A stretch of DNA of 64,000 nucleotides from Pseudomonadota bacterium. GTDB taxonomy: Bacteria; Pseudomonadota; Gammaproteobacteria; Burkholderiales; Burkholderiaceae_E. The notes under the pieces were generated by a model, which saw nothing but the letters and a program-made list of their open reading frames with translations, did not search any database and was not told the origin of the DNA. Positions 31,346 to 41,787 of this stretch are shown here, piece after piece. How positions within the stretch are numbered: the stretch's first letter is position 1; the number at the start of each line of letters is the position of its first letter. Where the stretch lies: positions 8,271 to 72,270 of the forward strand of contig JAEWGX010000034.1 of NCBI GenBank assembly GCA_023388075.1, given 5' to 3'. The translations under genes were made by a program, and so were the position numbers.

Positions 31346-31881
31346 CGCTTCAGTGCCTCCTCGAGCTCGCGTTCCTCTGCGTCCATGATGCCCTCTCCGC
31401 GCGCCTGCTCCAGCAGCTCGGGCAGGCTGAAGAGCTGCGCCAGGATGAACAGCACGGCCCCGATCGGGATGACCGACTGCGTCAACCGGGTCGGCACGCT
31501 TGGCAGGCTCACCATGGTGTCGCCCTCCAGGATGATCAGTGCCTGCGTGCCGTACCAGGCCAGCATCGCGAAGAAGAGGATGACGACCGCCTCGCCCACC
31601 CACACGGCTGGCACGCGCAGCCGGGGCCGCAGCGAGTTGATCAGCCCGGGAAAGCCGATATGGGCACGCTTGAGCGCTGCCAGGGCGGCTCCGTAGTAGG
31701 TGAGCCAGGCGAGCAGGATGGAGGCGCCTTCGTCATACCAGACCAGCGCCCAACCCATCTTCCGGTAGGAGACGCCCATCAGCACGATGACCGTGAGCGC
31801 GACGAGCAGGGTGATGACGATGATCGTCAGCACCCGCTCGAACAGTTTCCGCGAGGTCGTGAGCACGAGCGGCGCGGTCAC
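31342..31881 (-). CDS. dctQ: TRAP transporter small permease (DctQ family)
   Basis: Four-helix membrane subunit that pairs with DctM. The product has 179 residues, with hydrophobic segments at about 13-35, 50-70, 92-112 and 135-155. The central stretch WYDEGASILLAWLTYYGAALAALKRAHIGF is typical of the family. The start is GTG at 31881, whose GTGA overlaps the dctP stop by four bases; longer in-frame extensions lie inside dctP. The C-terminus is charged (GIMDAEERELEEALKR). Spacing and overlaps make the three TRAP genes one coupled transcript. Confidence 0.9.
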   Translation of the reverse strand: MTAPLVLTTSRKLFERVLTIIVITLLVALTVIVLMGVSYRKMGWALVWYDEGASILLAWLTYYGAALAALKRAHIGFPGLINSLRPRLRVPAVWVGEAVVILFFAMLAWYGTQALIILEGDTMVSLPSVPTRLTQSVIPIGAVLFILAQLFSLPELLEQARGEGIMDAEERELEEALKR

Positions 31882-32867
31882 ATGCCCTTGCCGAGCTCGA
31901 TGGCCTTCTCGACCAGCTTCGCCCCATCGGTGACCGACTTGCCGAACTCGTCGTACACGGGCTTGCTCTGGGCGATGAAGGCGTCCTTGTCCGCCTCGTT
32001 GATCTGCGTGCCGGCACCCTTGATGGTGTCCGCCAGCGCGCCGTCCAGGCGTGCGGCCGTCTCGTACACGAAGGGCTGGACGTCCTTCGCCGTCTGCGCC
32101 AGGATGTCCTGCACCTCCTTCGGCAACGACTCGAACTTGCGCTTGCCCGCCGTGAGGTACGCCGGGGTGTACACGTGGCCGGTCATGGACAGGTACTTCT
32201 GCACCTCCTGAAACTTGGACGATGCGATCTGCGTGAGCGGGTTCTCCTGTCCATCCATGACGCCCGTCTGCAGCGCGACGAAGACCTCCGAGAGCGCCAT
32301 CGGGGACGGGTTCGCGCCGTAGGCCTGGAACATCTTCACCCGCCACACGCCTTGCGGCACGCGCAGCTTCATGCCGCGCAGGTCCTCGGGCTTGACGATC
32401 GGGCGGACGTTGTTGGTGATGTGGCGAAAGCCGTTCTCCCACACCGCGAGGATCTTGTAGCCGCGCTGCTCGACCATCGGCGAGAGCGTCGGCCACAGGA
32501 TCTCGCGCTCGATCCGCTTCATGTGCTCCCGGTTCTTGACCAGGTACGGCATCTCGAACATGCCGAAGGCATCCACCGTGGAGGTCATCACCGTCGACGG
32601 CAGCGCCAGCTCCAGCGTGCCCAGTCGAAGCTTCTGCATCATCTCCGAGTCCGAGCCCTGCTGGCTGGATCCGAACACCACGACCCGCGCCCGGTTGCCC
32701 AGGCGCTCGTTGGCGAGCCGCGCGAACTCGTTGGCGGAGCGCTCGAAGAGTGAGCCCGGGCCGCCGACGTGCCCGAGCTTGATCTCGACCTGGGCCTGGG
32801 CGGTGGCCCCGAGTCCGGCCGAGACGGCGAAGACGCCTGCGACGAGCAGTTTCGTGACCTTGGACAT
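31878..32867 (-). CDS. dctP: TRAP transporter periplasmic receptor (DctP family)
   Basis: Extracytoplasmic solute receptor of a TRAP transporter, 329 residues. A signal peptide covers about residues 1-25 (KLLVAGVFAVSAGLGATAQAQ). The mature part has DctP features: IKLGHVGGPGSLFERSANEFARLANERLG, the ligand arginine in LRGMKLRVPQ, and GVMDGQENPLTQIASSKFQEVQKYLSMTGHVYTPAYL. Ligands of this family are mostly carboxylates, bound through that arginine. A GGAG ribosome site lies eight bases before the ATG. Upstream, TTGACC and a near-palindrome may control the operon. It is monocistronic with dctQ and dctM downstream. Confidence 0.93.
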   Translation of the reverse strand: MSKVTKLLVAGVFAVSAGLGATAQAQVEIKLGHVGGPGSLFERSANEFARLANERLGNRARVVVFGSSQQGSDSEMMQKLRLGTLELALPSTVMTSTVDAFGMFEMPYLVKNREHMKRIEREILWPTLSPMVEQRGYKILAVWENGFRHITNNVRPIVKPEDLRGMKLRVPQGVWRVKMFQAYGANPSPMALSEVFVALQTGVMDGQENPLTQIASSKFQEVQKYLSMTGHVYTPAYLTAGKRKFESLPKEVQDILAQTAKDVQPFVYETAARLDGALADTIKGAGTQINEADKDAFIAQSKPVYDEFGKSVTDGAKLVEKAIELGKGM

Positions 32868-33066
32868 GGGTGTGTCTCCATTGTGTGAGTTATCGGATCT
32901 TCACGGCGGACGACGGTCGCGGCGAACACCGCGTGTCGCCGGTGGTCCTGCTCGTGAAGACGAGCAAGTTTTGCATACAAATGAGGGGGTCAACAAGGAA
33001 TCGCCGACCGCAAGCCTGTCGGGTCGCCTTTCCCGCCGCGAGCGGCGGCCTGACTGCAACAGGTTC
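32868..33066. promoter_or_regulatory. dctP upstream region with hairpin and near-palindrome
   Basis: This 199-base gap holds TGCTCGT-GAAG-ACGAGCA (32949-32966), a perfect 7-bp stem in the leader of the TRAP transcript, and TTGCATACAA (32971-32980), a near-palindrome of the kind bound by GntR-family repressors. TTGACC on the minus strand (32993-32988) could be a -35 box, but no good -10 follows. A GntR-type operator is inference only. Confidence 0.35.
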
Positions 33067-34164
33067 CTAGGCAAGCCGTGCGGCAACACCCCGTCGAGGC
33101 GCCTCCAGGTACTCCGCGCTCTGCATTTCCACCAGGCGGCTCGCCGTCCGCTCGAACTCGTGTGCCATCGCGCCGGCCATGTAGAGCTCGTGCGGCTGCA
33201 CCGCGGCCGAAAGGATCAGCTTCACGCGCTGGTCGTACAACACGTCCACCAGCCAGGTGAAGCGCCGCGCTTCCGAGGACATCCCCGCGCCCATCTGCGG
33301 CACTCCCGAGAGGATCACGGTGTGGAACTGGTTGGCGATCTCGAGATAGTCGTTCTGCGAGCGCGGGCCGCCGCAGAGCGTCGCGAAGTCGAACCAGACG
33401 ACGCCGCCGGCGCGGCGTCGCGCGCGGATCTCGCGGTTCTCGATGCGAAGCGATGGGTCCTCGTCGCTTCCGCTCGCCAGCCGCTCGAAGGCCGCCGCGA
33501 GCGCCGCCTCGGCGTCCTCGCCGAGTGGCGTGATGTAGGTCGGCAGCGACTGCAGCGTGAGGCGCCGGTAGTCGACGCCCGCGTCGACGGAGAGCACGTC
33601 CAGCCGCGACTTCAGCAGCTCGATCGCGGGCAGGATGCTCTCCCGGTGCAACCCGCCCGGATAGAGCCCGTCCGGCGCATAGTTGCTGGTCATCACGAAC
33701 GTCACGCCGTTGCCGAACAGCCCGATCAGCAGCCGCTCGAGGATCATCGCGTCGGCGATGTCGGAGATGTGGAACTCGTCGAAACAGACCAGCCGAAAGC
33801 GCCGGGCGACCCGCCGTGCCACCTCGTCCAGCGGATCCTTGACGCTGCGCAGGTCGCGCAGCTCCCGGTGCACGCCGCGCATGAACTCGTGGAAATGCAG
33901 CCGGCCCTTGCGCCGGATCCGCACGCCCTCGAAGAAGCAGTCCATCAGGAAGCTCTTGCCGCGCCCCACCCCGCCGTGCAGCCACACGCCGCGCGGCACG
34001 TCCGGCTGCAGCACGACCCGGCGGATCGGGTTGGTGCGGATCTCCTTGAACCGCTCCAGCTCGTCCGCCAGCCGCTGCAGCCGCGCGACCGCGGCCAGCT
34101 GGGCCGGATCGGACCGGTAGCCGCGGGCGGCCAGCGCCGAGTGATAACGCTCCGTGACGGTCAA
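33067..34164 (-). CDS. zapE: cell division ATPase ZapE (AFG1 family)
   Basis: AAA-like P-loop ATPase associated with the Z-ring under stress in E. coli. The 365-residue product shows Walker A as GVWLHGGVGRGKSFLMDCFF, Walker B as RLVCFDEFHISDIADAMIL, and the sensor segment VTFVMTSNYAPDGLYPGGLHRE. WFDFATLCGGPRSQNDYLEIA is a hallmark of the family. The only early start is TTG at 34164, without a clear ribosome site, ten bases after the lpdA stop. It follows odhA-odhB-lpdA, an arrangement recurring in betaproteobacteria, so it is likely transcribed with the 2-oxoglutarate dehydrogenase genes. Confidence 0.9.
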   Translation of the reverse strand: MTVTERYHSALAARGYRSDPAQLAAVARLQRLADELERFKEIRTNPIRRVVLQPDVPRGVWLHGGVGRGKSFLMDCFFEGVRIRRKGRLHFHEFMRGVHRELRDLRSVKDPLDEVARRVARRFRLVCFDEFHISDIADAMILERLLIGLFGNGVTFVMTSNYAPDGLYPGGLHRESILPAIELLKSRLDVLSVDAGVDYRRLTLQSLPTYITPLGEDAEAALAAAFERLASGSDEDPSLRIENREIRARRRAGGVVWFDFATLCGGPRSQNDYLEIANQFHTVILSGVPQMGAGMSSEARRFTWLVDVLYDQRVKLILSAAVQPHELYMAGAMAHEFERTASRLVEMQSAEYLEAPRRGVAARLA

Positions 34165-34174
34165 GGCGCGGGCG

Positions 34175-35635
<1,461 letters not shown>

Positions 35636-35642
35636 GGCCGCC

Positions 35643-36920
35643 TCAGAGGTCCAGCAGCAGGCGCGACGGATCCTCCAGCGCCTCCTTGATCGCCACGAGG
35701 AAGAGGACCGCCTCGCGCCCGTCGATGATGCGGTGATCGTAGGAGACCGCGAAGAAGTTCATCGGCCGCACGACCACCTGGCCGTCCTCCACCACCGCCC
35801 GGTCCCTGGTCGCGTGGATACCCAGGATCGCGGACTGCGGCGGATTGATGATCGGCGTCGACAACATGGAGCCGAACACGCCGCCGTTCGAGATGGAGAA
35901 GGTTCCGCCGGAGAGCTCCTCGATCGCCAGCTTGCCTTCCTGCGCCCGCTTGCCGTAGTCGGCAATCGTCTTCTCGATCTGGTGGAAGCCGAGCTGGTCC
36001 GCGTTGCGGATCACCGGCACCACGAGGCCGCGCGGCGAGCTGACCGCCACGCCGATGTCGAAGTAGCCGTGATAGACGATGTCCGTGCCGTCGATCGACG
36101 CGTTGACCACGGGAAACTTCTTGAGCCCGTGCACCACGGCCTTCACGAAGAAGCTCATGAAGCCGAGCCTCACGCCGTGCTCCTTCTCGAAGCGCTCCTG
36201 GTACTTCTTGCGCAGCGCCATGACGGGCTGCATGTTGACTTCGTTGAAGGTGGTGAGGATCGCGTTGGTCGCCTGCGACTGCAACAGTCGCTCGGCCACG
36301 CGCTGGCGCAGCCGCGACATCGGCACGCGCTGCTCCGGACGACCCTCCAGCACCGTGGAGAGGTCGACCGGAGGCTTCACCTCGGGAAGCGAGCTCGTCG
36401 GCGCGCCTGTCGGTATGGCCACTGGTGCGCCGGCCTTCGCGCCAGGGGTCGCCGCCAGGGCGTCGCCCTTGGTGACTCGCCCGTCGCGCCCGGTGCCGGC
36501 CACCTGGGACGGTTCCATGCCCTTCTCGGCCAGGATCTTGGCCGCCGACGGCATGGCGATCACGCTCCCCGCGGGACCGGGCACGGCGGCCGGCTGTGGG
36601 GCGGGGGCTGACGGTGGCTGCGCGGCCGGTGCCGGAGCGGCGGCGGGCTGCGCCGCGGGCGCCGCGGCGCCCGCCTTCGCGTCGGTATCCAGCACCGCGA
36701 TCACCTCGCCGGCGACCACCGTGGCGCCGTCCCCCTTGCGGATCTCGGTGATCACGCCAGCCGAGGGCGACGGCAGCTCCAGGACGACCTTGTCGGTCTC
36801 GATGTCGACCAGGTTCTCGTCGCGCGCGACCGCCTCGCCGGCCTTCTTGTGCCATTGGAGCAACGTGGCCTCCGCGACCGATTCGGACAGCTGCGGAACC
36901 TTCACCTCGATTGAAGCCAT
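35643..36920 (-). CDS. odhB: dihydrolipoyl succinyltransferase (E2)
   Basis: E2 core of the 2-oxoglutarate dehydrogenase complex, transferring succinyl groups to CoA. One lipoyl domain (1-78) carries the modified lysine in DIETDKVVLE. An Ala/Pro-rich linker follows (about 80-115), then the peripheral subunit-binding domain (PSAAKILAEKGMEPSQVAGTGRDGRVTKGD), a second linker, and the catalytic domain ending in FAVSYDHRIIDGREAVLFLVAIKEAL with the HxxxDG active site. The 425-residue length matches homologues. It sits 49 bases after odhA, and its stop is seven bases before the lpdA start. Confidence 0.96.
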   Translation of the reverse strand: MASIEVKVPQLSESVAEATLLQWHKKAGEAVARDENLVDIETDKVVLELPSPSAGVITEIRKGDGATVVAGEVIAVLDTDAKAGAAAPAAQPAAAPAPAAQPPSAPAPQPAAVPGPAGSVIAMPSAAKILAEKGMEPSQVAGTGRDGRVTKGDALAATPGAKAGAPVAIPTGAPTSSLPEVKPPVDLSTVLEGRPEQRVPMSRLRQRVAERLLQSQATNAILTTFNEVNMQPVMALRKKYQERFEKEHGVRLGFMSFFVKAVVHGLKKFPVVNASIDGTDIVYHGYFDIGVAVSSPRGLVVPVIRNADQLGFHQIEKTIADYGKRAQEGKLAIEELSGGTFSISNGGVFGSMLSTPIINPPQSAILGIHATRDRAVVEDGQVVVRPMNFFAVSYDHRIIDGREAVLFLVAIKEALEDPSRLLLDL

Positions 36921-36969
36921 GCTTTAAGGACTCTCTCTGATTCGTGGAACTGGACCGGCGCGGCGGGGG

Positions 36970-39825
36970 CTACCCCGCCTTGCGCGCGCGCGGCCGGCTC
37001 ACGCCGAGCGCGGCATCGACGAGCTCCTTCTGCTGCGCGTAGTGCTTGTCGTAGTAGCCGACGGCCGGGGACGCGGACGCCGGCCGGCCGGCGTAGGAGA
37101 GCTTCTGCGTGGGCTTGAGCGCCGCCTGGATGTGGTGCTGAACGAAGAACCACGCACCCTGGTTCTGCGGCTCGTCCTGGCACCAGACGATCTGGGTGGC
37201 GCCAGGGTAGCGCTTGAGCTCCGCATCGAACGCCTTGTGCGGGTAGGGATAGAGCTGCTCCAGCCGCACGAGCGCCAGGTCGTCGATCTCGCGGGTGCGG
37301 CGCTCCGTCATCAGGTCGTAGTAGACCCGGCCACTGCAGATCACCACGCGCTTGACCTTCTTCGGGTCCGCGACGGAGTCGCCGAGCACGGTCTCGAAGC
37401 GGCCGTCCGCGAGGTCCTCCAGCGTCGAGACCGCATCCTTGTTGCGCAGCAGCGATTTCGGGGTCATCAGGATGAGCGGCTTGCGGAAGGGCCGGATCAT
37501 CTGGCGGCGCAGGGCGTGGAAGATCTGTGATGGCGTGGAGGGCTGCAGCACCTGCATGTTGTTCTCGGCGCAGAGCTGCAGGAAGCGCTCGAGCCGTGCC
37601 GAGGAGTGCTCCGGGCCCTGCCCTTCGTAGCCGTGCGGCAGCATCAGGGCGAGCCCGCAGGAGCGGCCCCACTTGGTCTCGCCCGAGGAGATGAACTGGT
37701 CGATCACCACCTGCGCACCGTTCACGAAGTCTCCGAACTGCGCCTCCCAGATCACGAGCGCATTCGGCTCGGCGGTGGCGTAGCCGTACTCGAAGGCGAG
37801 CACCGCCTCCTCCGAGAGCACGGAATCGATGACGATGAACTGGCCCTGGTTGTCCGCCACGTACTGCAGCGGGATGTAGCTGCCCTGGTCCCAGCGCTCC
37901 CGGTTCTGGTCGTGCAGGACCGCATGCCGATGGGAGAAGGTGCCGCGGCCGGAATCCTGCCCGGACAGCCGCACCGCGTAGCCGGAGGCGCAGAGCGAGG
38001 CGAAGGCGAGCGCCTCGCCCATGCCCCAGTCGAGCGGCAGGTCGCCGTTGGCCATGGCCCGGCGGTCCCCGATCACCTTCTGGACCAGCGGATGAAGCTT
38101 GAAGCCGTCCGGCACCGTGGTGAGCCGCTCGCCCAGGCGCTTGAGCTCCGCGATGGGCACCCCGGTGTCCGCCGCGTCGGTCCACTTGCGATTCAGGAAG
38201 GGTATCCAGTCGACCGCGAACTTGCTCTTGAAGTTGGTGATGACCGGATCATAGGTGTGCTTGCCCTCGTCCATCGCGTCGCGGAAGCTCGTGGCGAGCT
38301 GGTCCGCATAACCGGCGTCGGTCACGCCCTGCGCCGCCAGCTTCTCGGCGTAGAGCGCCCGCGTGCCGGGATGCGCCGCCACCTTCTTGTACATCAGCGG
38401 CTGGGTGACCGAGGGCGTGTCCTGCTCGTTGTGGCCCAGCTTGCGGAAGCAGACGATGTCGACCACCACGTCCTTGCGGAACTTCATCCGGTAGTCGATC
38501 GCGAGCTGGGTGACGAACACCACCGCCTCCGGGTCGTCCCCGTTCACGTGGAAGACCGGCGCTTCGATCGACTTCACCACGTCCGTGCAGTAGAGCGTGG
38601 AGCGCGCATCCCGCGCGTCCGAGGTGGTGAAGCCGATCTGGTTGTTGATGACGATGTGCACCGTCCCGCGGGTGCCGTAGCCCCGGGTCTCCGTCAGGTT
38701 CAACGTCTCCATCACGACGCCCTGGCCCGCGAAGGCGGCGTCCCCGTGCACCAGGACCGAGATCACCTGCGATCCGTCCTTGTCGCCGCGGCGGACCTGG
38801 CGGGCCTTGGTGGAGCCTTCCACCACCGGATTCACGATCTCCAGGTGCGAGGGATTGAAGGCGAGCGACAGGTGGACCGGGCCGCCCGGCGTGGATACGT
38901 CGCTGGAGAAGCCCTGGTGGTACTTGACGTCCCCGCTGGGCAGCTCGCCGGCATGCTGCCCCTCGAACTCCTTGAAGAGGTCCTTGGGCATCTTGCCCAT
39001 CACGTTCACCAGGACGTTGAGCCGCCCACGGTGGGCCATGCCGATGACCATCTCCTGGATGCCGGCCGAGCCTGCGCCCTGCACCAGCGCGTCCATCGCG
39101 GCGATGAAGCTTTCGCTGCCTTCCAGCGAGAAGCGCTTCTGGCCGACGTACTTGGTGTGGAGATAGCGCTCCAGCCCCTCGGCGGCGGTGAGGCGCTCGA
39201 GGATGTGCTTCTTCGCTTCGGGCGAGAAATTGAACCGCCCGCGAGCGGACTCCAGCCGCTCCTGGATCCAGCGCTTGGCCGCCGGATCCGACATGTACAT
39301 GAACTCGACCCCGATCGAGCCGCAGTAGGTGTCACGCAGCGCCTGCAGGATCTCGCGCAGCGGAGCGGTCTCGAAGCCGAAGAAGGTGTTCGCCGCCGAA
39401 TAGAGGTTGGCGTGGTCGCCTTCGGAGAAGTCGTAGAAGGCCGGCTCGAGCTCCGGGATGGTGGGGCGCTCGCGGCGCTTGAGCGGATCGAGGTCGGCGT
39501 AGCGCGAACCCAGGAAGCGATAGGCGCCGATCAGCTGGGCGACGAAGACCTGCTTTCTGGCCGACTGGGCGTCCCCGCCCATGACCTGCGGGCGGAGCTG
39601 GCCGGCCTTGGCCCGCTCCGCGAAGGACTTGACGATCGGGCCGTGGGCGACGTCGCGCGTCTCGGAGCTGCCATCCGCGGCCGGGACGGCCTGCATGCCG
39701 TCGAAATACGCCCGCCAGGAGTCCGGCACCGATCCCGGGTTGTTCAGGTAGCTCTCGTAGAGCTCCTCAATATAGGGAGCGTTACCGCCAAACAGGTAGG
39801 AGTTGGCGCGGAATGCCTTCATCAT
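36970..39825 (-). CDS. odhA: 2-oxoglutarate dehydrogenase E1 component
   Basis: Thiamine-diphosphate decarboxylase that starts the complex reaction in the TCA cycle. The product has 951 residues. The short N-terminal E2-binding segment is FRANSYLFGGNAPYIEELYESYLNNPGSV. The ThDP-binding region lies around VLVHGDAAFAGQGVVMETLNL and IVINNQIGFTTSD. Other markers are HRGRLNVLVNVMGKMPKDLFKEFEG, RGTFSHRHAVLHDQ and a C-terminal WCQDEPQNQGAWFFVQHHI. Two ATG codons lie in tandem (39825, 39822) behind AAGGTG. It heads odhA-odhB-lpdA-zapE. The 405-base gap upstream probably holds its promoter and a structured leader. Confidence 0.96.
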   Translation of the reverse strand: MMKAFRANSYLFGGNAPYIEELYESYLNNPGSVPDSWRAYFDGMQAVPAADGSSETRDVAHGPIVKSFAERAKAGQLRPQVMGGDAQSARKQVFVAQLIGAYRFLGSRYADLDPLKRRERPTIPELEPAFYDFSEGDHANLYSAANTFFGFETAPLREILQALRDTYCGSIGVEFMYMSDPAAKRWIQERLESARGRFNFSPEAKKHILERLTAAEGLERYLHTKYVGQKRFSLEGSESFIAAMDALVQGAGSAGIQEMVIGMAHRGRLNVLVNVMGKMPKDLFKEFEGQHAGELPSGDVKYHQGFSSDVSTPGGPVHLSLAFNPSHLEIVNPVVEGSTKARQVRRGDKDGSQVISVLVHGDAAFAGQGVVMETLNLTETRGYGTRGTVHIVINNQIGFTTSDARDARSTLYCTDVVKSIEAPVFHVNGDDPEAVVFVTQLAIDYRMKFRKDVVVDIVCFRKLGHNEQDTPSVTQPLMYKKVAAHPGTRALYAEKLAAQGVTDAGYADQLATSFRDAMDEGKHTYDPVITNFKSKFAVDWIPFLNRKWTDAADTGVPIAELKRLGERLTTVPDGFKLHPLVQKVIGDRRAMANGDLPLDWGMGEALAFASLCASGYAVRLSGQDSGRGTFSHRHAVLHDQNRERWDQGSYIPLQYVADNQGQFIVIDSVLSEEAVLAFEYGYATAEPNALVIWEAQFGDFVNGAQVVIDQFISSGETKWGRSCGLALMLPHGYEGQGPEHSSARLERFLQLCAENNMQVLQPSTPSQIFHALRRQMIRPFRKPLILMTPKSLLRNKDAVSTLEDLADGRFETVLGDSVADPKKVKRVVICSGRVYYDLMTERRTREIDDLALVRLEQLYPYPHKAFDAELKRYPGATQIVWCQDEPQNQGAWFFVQHHIQAALKPTQKLSYAGRPASASPAVGYYDKHYAQQKELVDAALGVSRPRARKAG

Positions 39826-40230
39826 GATGCGTCACCTTGTCGAACGAGTTTCTCGTCGAAGCTGCTCCGGCCACGGCGCGGCCGGAACGTATCGGCCAGC
39901 GGTTTGCGCCGGCCGATACGGCATCTGCGGGGACCTGGGAGGCTGCCCTCCTCGGAGGTGCCGTGGATACCGAATCTTCCAATGCATGGTAGCACCGCGG
40001 TCATTTCCCGAGGACGACGGCAATACGGGAATACGACAAGACGCCGCCGGACGGTCGTTGCGGCGGCCCTTCCGTCGGGCGGGCGAGCGATGGGGAGGGG
40101 CCTCCCGGCGGCTCGTGGATTGAGAAGCGCCTCGCGGCGCGTTGGGTCGCAGAGGCGCCTCCGGGCGCCTCGTGGGTCGGCCCCCGTCCCGTTGGGGACC
40201 GAGGCCGTCCTTCTTCGGCTCCTAGAGCGC
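39826..40230. other. gltA-odhA intergenic region with hairpins
   Basis: No gene is supported in this 405-base gap. Near odhA, CGTATCGGCC (39888-39897) pairs with GGCCGATACG (39911-39920), a perfect 10-bp stem whose inner part adds GCG/CGC. GGAGG-CTGC-CCTCC (39938-39951) and the overlapping CCTCC-TC-GGAGG (39947-39958) are mutually exclusive short stems. On the minus strand TGCTACCAT (39994-39986) resembles an extended -10, which would place all of these in the odhA leader. Near gltA, a stem at 40178-40201 with one mismatch starts 30 bases after the stop and could end gltA transcripts, but has no T-run. GGGAGGGGCCTCCC (40093-40106) is another palindrome. Confidence 0.4.
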
Positions 40231-41559
40231 CTACGCGGCCCGCGCCTTGCGCGCCGGCTGCGCGGGCATGTCGCGCCGAGCGTGCCCGGTATAGAGCTGG
40301 CGCGGCCGGCCGATCTTCTGGTCTTCCTCGCCGATCATCTCGTTCCACTGCGCGATCCAGCCGACCGTTCGGGCCAGCGCGAAGATGCAGGTGAACATGC
40401 TGGTGGGGATGCCCATCGCCTTCTGCACCACGCCCGAATAGAAGTCGACGTTCGGGTAGAGCTTGCGGGAAACGAAATAATCGTCCTCCAGCGCGATCTT
40501 CTCCAGCGCCATCGCCAGCTTGAAGATCGGATCGTCTTCCAGCCCCAGCTCGCCCAGCACCTCGCGGCAGGTCTCCTGCATCAGCTTGGCGCGCGGGTCG
40601 TAGTTCTTGTAGACGCGGTGGCCGAAGCCCATCAGCTTCACGCCGGAGTTCTTGTCCTTCACCTTGGCGATGAACTCGCCGATCTTCTCGATCCCGCCCT
40701 GGCGCTGGATCTCGTCCAGCATGACCAGGCAGGCCTCGTTCGCGCCGCCGTGCGCCGGCCCCCACAGCGTGGCGATCCCCGCGGCGATGCAGGCGAAGGG
40801 ATTGGCGCCGGAGGAGCCTGCGAGCCGCACCGTGGACGTGGAGGCGTTCTGCTCGTGGTCCGCGTGCAGGATCAGGATCCGGTCGAGCGCGCGCACCAGC
40901 ACGTCGTTCGGCTGGTAGTCCTCGCAGGGCGTGCCGAACATCATGTGCATGAGGTTCGCGGTGTAGGACAGGCTGTTCTTGGGATAGATGGACGGCTGCC
41001 CGACCGAGTACTTGTACGCCATCGCCACCATGGTGGGCATCTTGGCGATCAGGCGGATCGCGGAAATGTGGCGATGCTCGGGGTTGTTGATGTCGAGCGA
41101 GTCGTGATAGAAGGCCGACAGCGCGCCCACGCAGGCCACGAGGATCGCCATCGGATGCGCATCACGGCGGAAGCCGGCGAAGAACCGGTTCATCTGCTCG
41201 TGGATCATCGTGTGGTGCGTGACCCGGTAGTCGAAGTCCGCCTTCTGCTCGGGCGTCGGCAGCTCCCCGTGCAGCAGCAGGAAGCAGGTATCGAGGTAAT
41301 CGCAGTGCACCGCGAGTTGCTCGATCGGGTAGCCCCGATACAGCAGCTCGCCCTTGTCACCGTCGATGTAGGTGATCTGCGACTCGCAGGCGGCCGTGGA
41401 CATGAAGCCCGGATCGAACGTGAACTTGCCCGTCTGCGCGTAGAGCTTGCGGATGTCGATCACGTCCGGCCCGACTGTCCCCTTGTAGACGGGGAACTCC
41501 ACCGCGGGAGTGTCGTCGGAGAAGGACAGCGTGGCTTTTGGGGCGTTGGTGCTCGTCAT
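40231..41559 (-). CDS. gltA: citrate synthase
   Basis: Condenses acetyl-CoA and oxaloacetate. The 442-residue product is of the larger, Gram-negative, NADH-sensitive type. An N-terminal beta-rich segment (PAVEFPVYKGTVGPDVIDIRKLY) precedes the helical core. Catalytic residues are His in LHADHEQNASTSTVRL, His in WGPAHGGANEACL and Asp in LYPNVDFYSGVVQKAMGIP. AAAGG-type ribosome site AAAGGAAA lies close to the ATG. In related genomes gltA usually follows sdhE and precedes odhA on one strand; here the kinase gene at 41788-44328 is placed between sdhE and gltA. A separate shorter citrate synthase, the methylcitrate enzyme, is encoded at 51230-52450. Confidence 0.96.
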   Translation of the reverse strand: MTSTNAPKATLSFSDDTPAVEFPVYKGTVGPDVIDIRKLYAQTGKFTFDPGFMSTAACESQITYIDGDKGELLYRGYPIEQLAVHCDYLDTCFLLLHGELPTPEQKADFDYRVTHHTMIHEQMNRFFAGFRRDAHPMAILVACVGALSAFYHDSLDINNPEHRHISAIRLIAKMPTMVAMAYKYSVGQPSIYPKNSLSYTANLMHMMFGTPCEDYQPNDVLVRALDRILILHADHEQNASTSTVRLAGSSGANPFACIAAGIATLWGPAHGGANEACLVMLDEIQRQGGIEKIGEFIAKVKDKNSGVKLMGFGHRVYKNYDPRAKLMQETCREVLGELGLEDDPIFKLAMALEKIALEDDYFVSRKLYPNVDFYSGVVQKAMGIPTSMFTCIFALARTVGWIAQWNEMIGEEDQKIGRPRQLYTGHARRDMPAQPARKARAA

Positions 41560-41787
41560 AGGCAGTTTCCTTTGGCAGACGGAACTATGCTATCGCATCT
41601 GCAGCATTGACGGCCGCCCGGTGCCCGTCGGGAAACCTGACCGGCCGGCCCGGGAACCGGCGCGGGCCGCGCCTGAATATCATCGGGGGCAGGCACCGGC
41701 CTGCCGACCTGGCGGCCGAGAACAGGAACCAAACGGAGCGAGGCAGCGCGAGATGGGACGCAGCGTCGATGAATCGAGGAGCGCTCG

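Noticed and set aside
40060..40230. A small gene downstream of gltA in the repetitive GC-rich stretch
   Set aside because: The open frame is continuous with antisense or out-of-frame gltA sequence, has no ribosome site, and consists of weak repeats such as HEAPGGA/HEPPGGP.
37606..41610. A 1334-codon open frame on the + strand, antisense to odhA and gltA
   Set aside because: It mirrors two certain genes, has Arg/His/Leu-rich low-complexity composition and no domains; long antisense frames are expected at this GC content.
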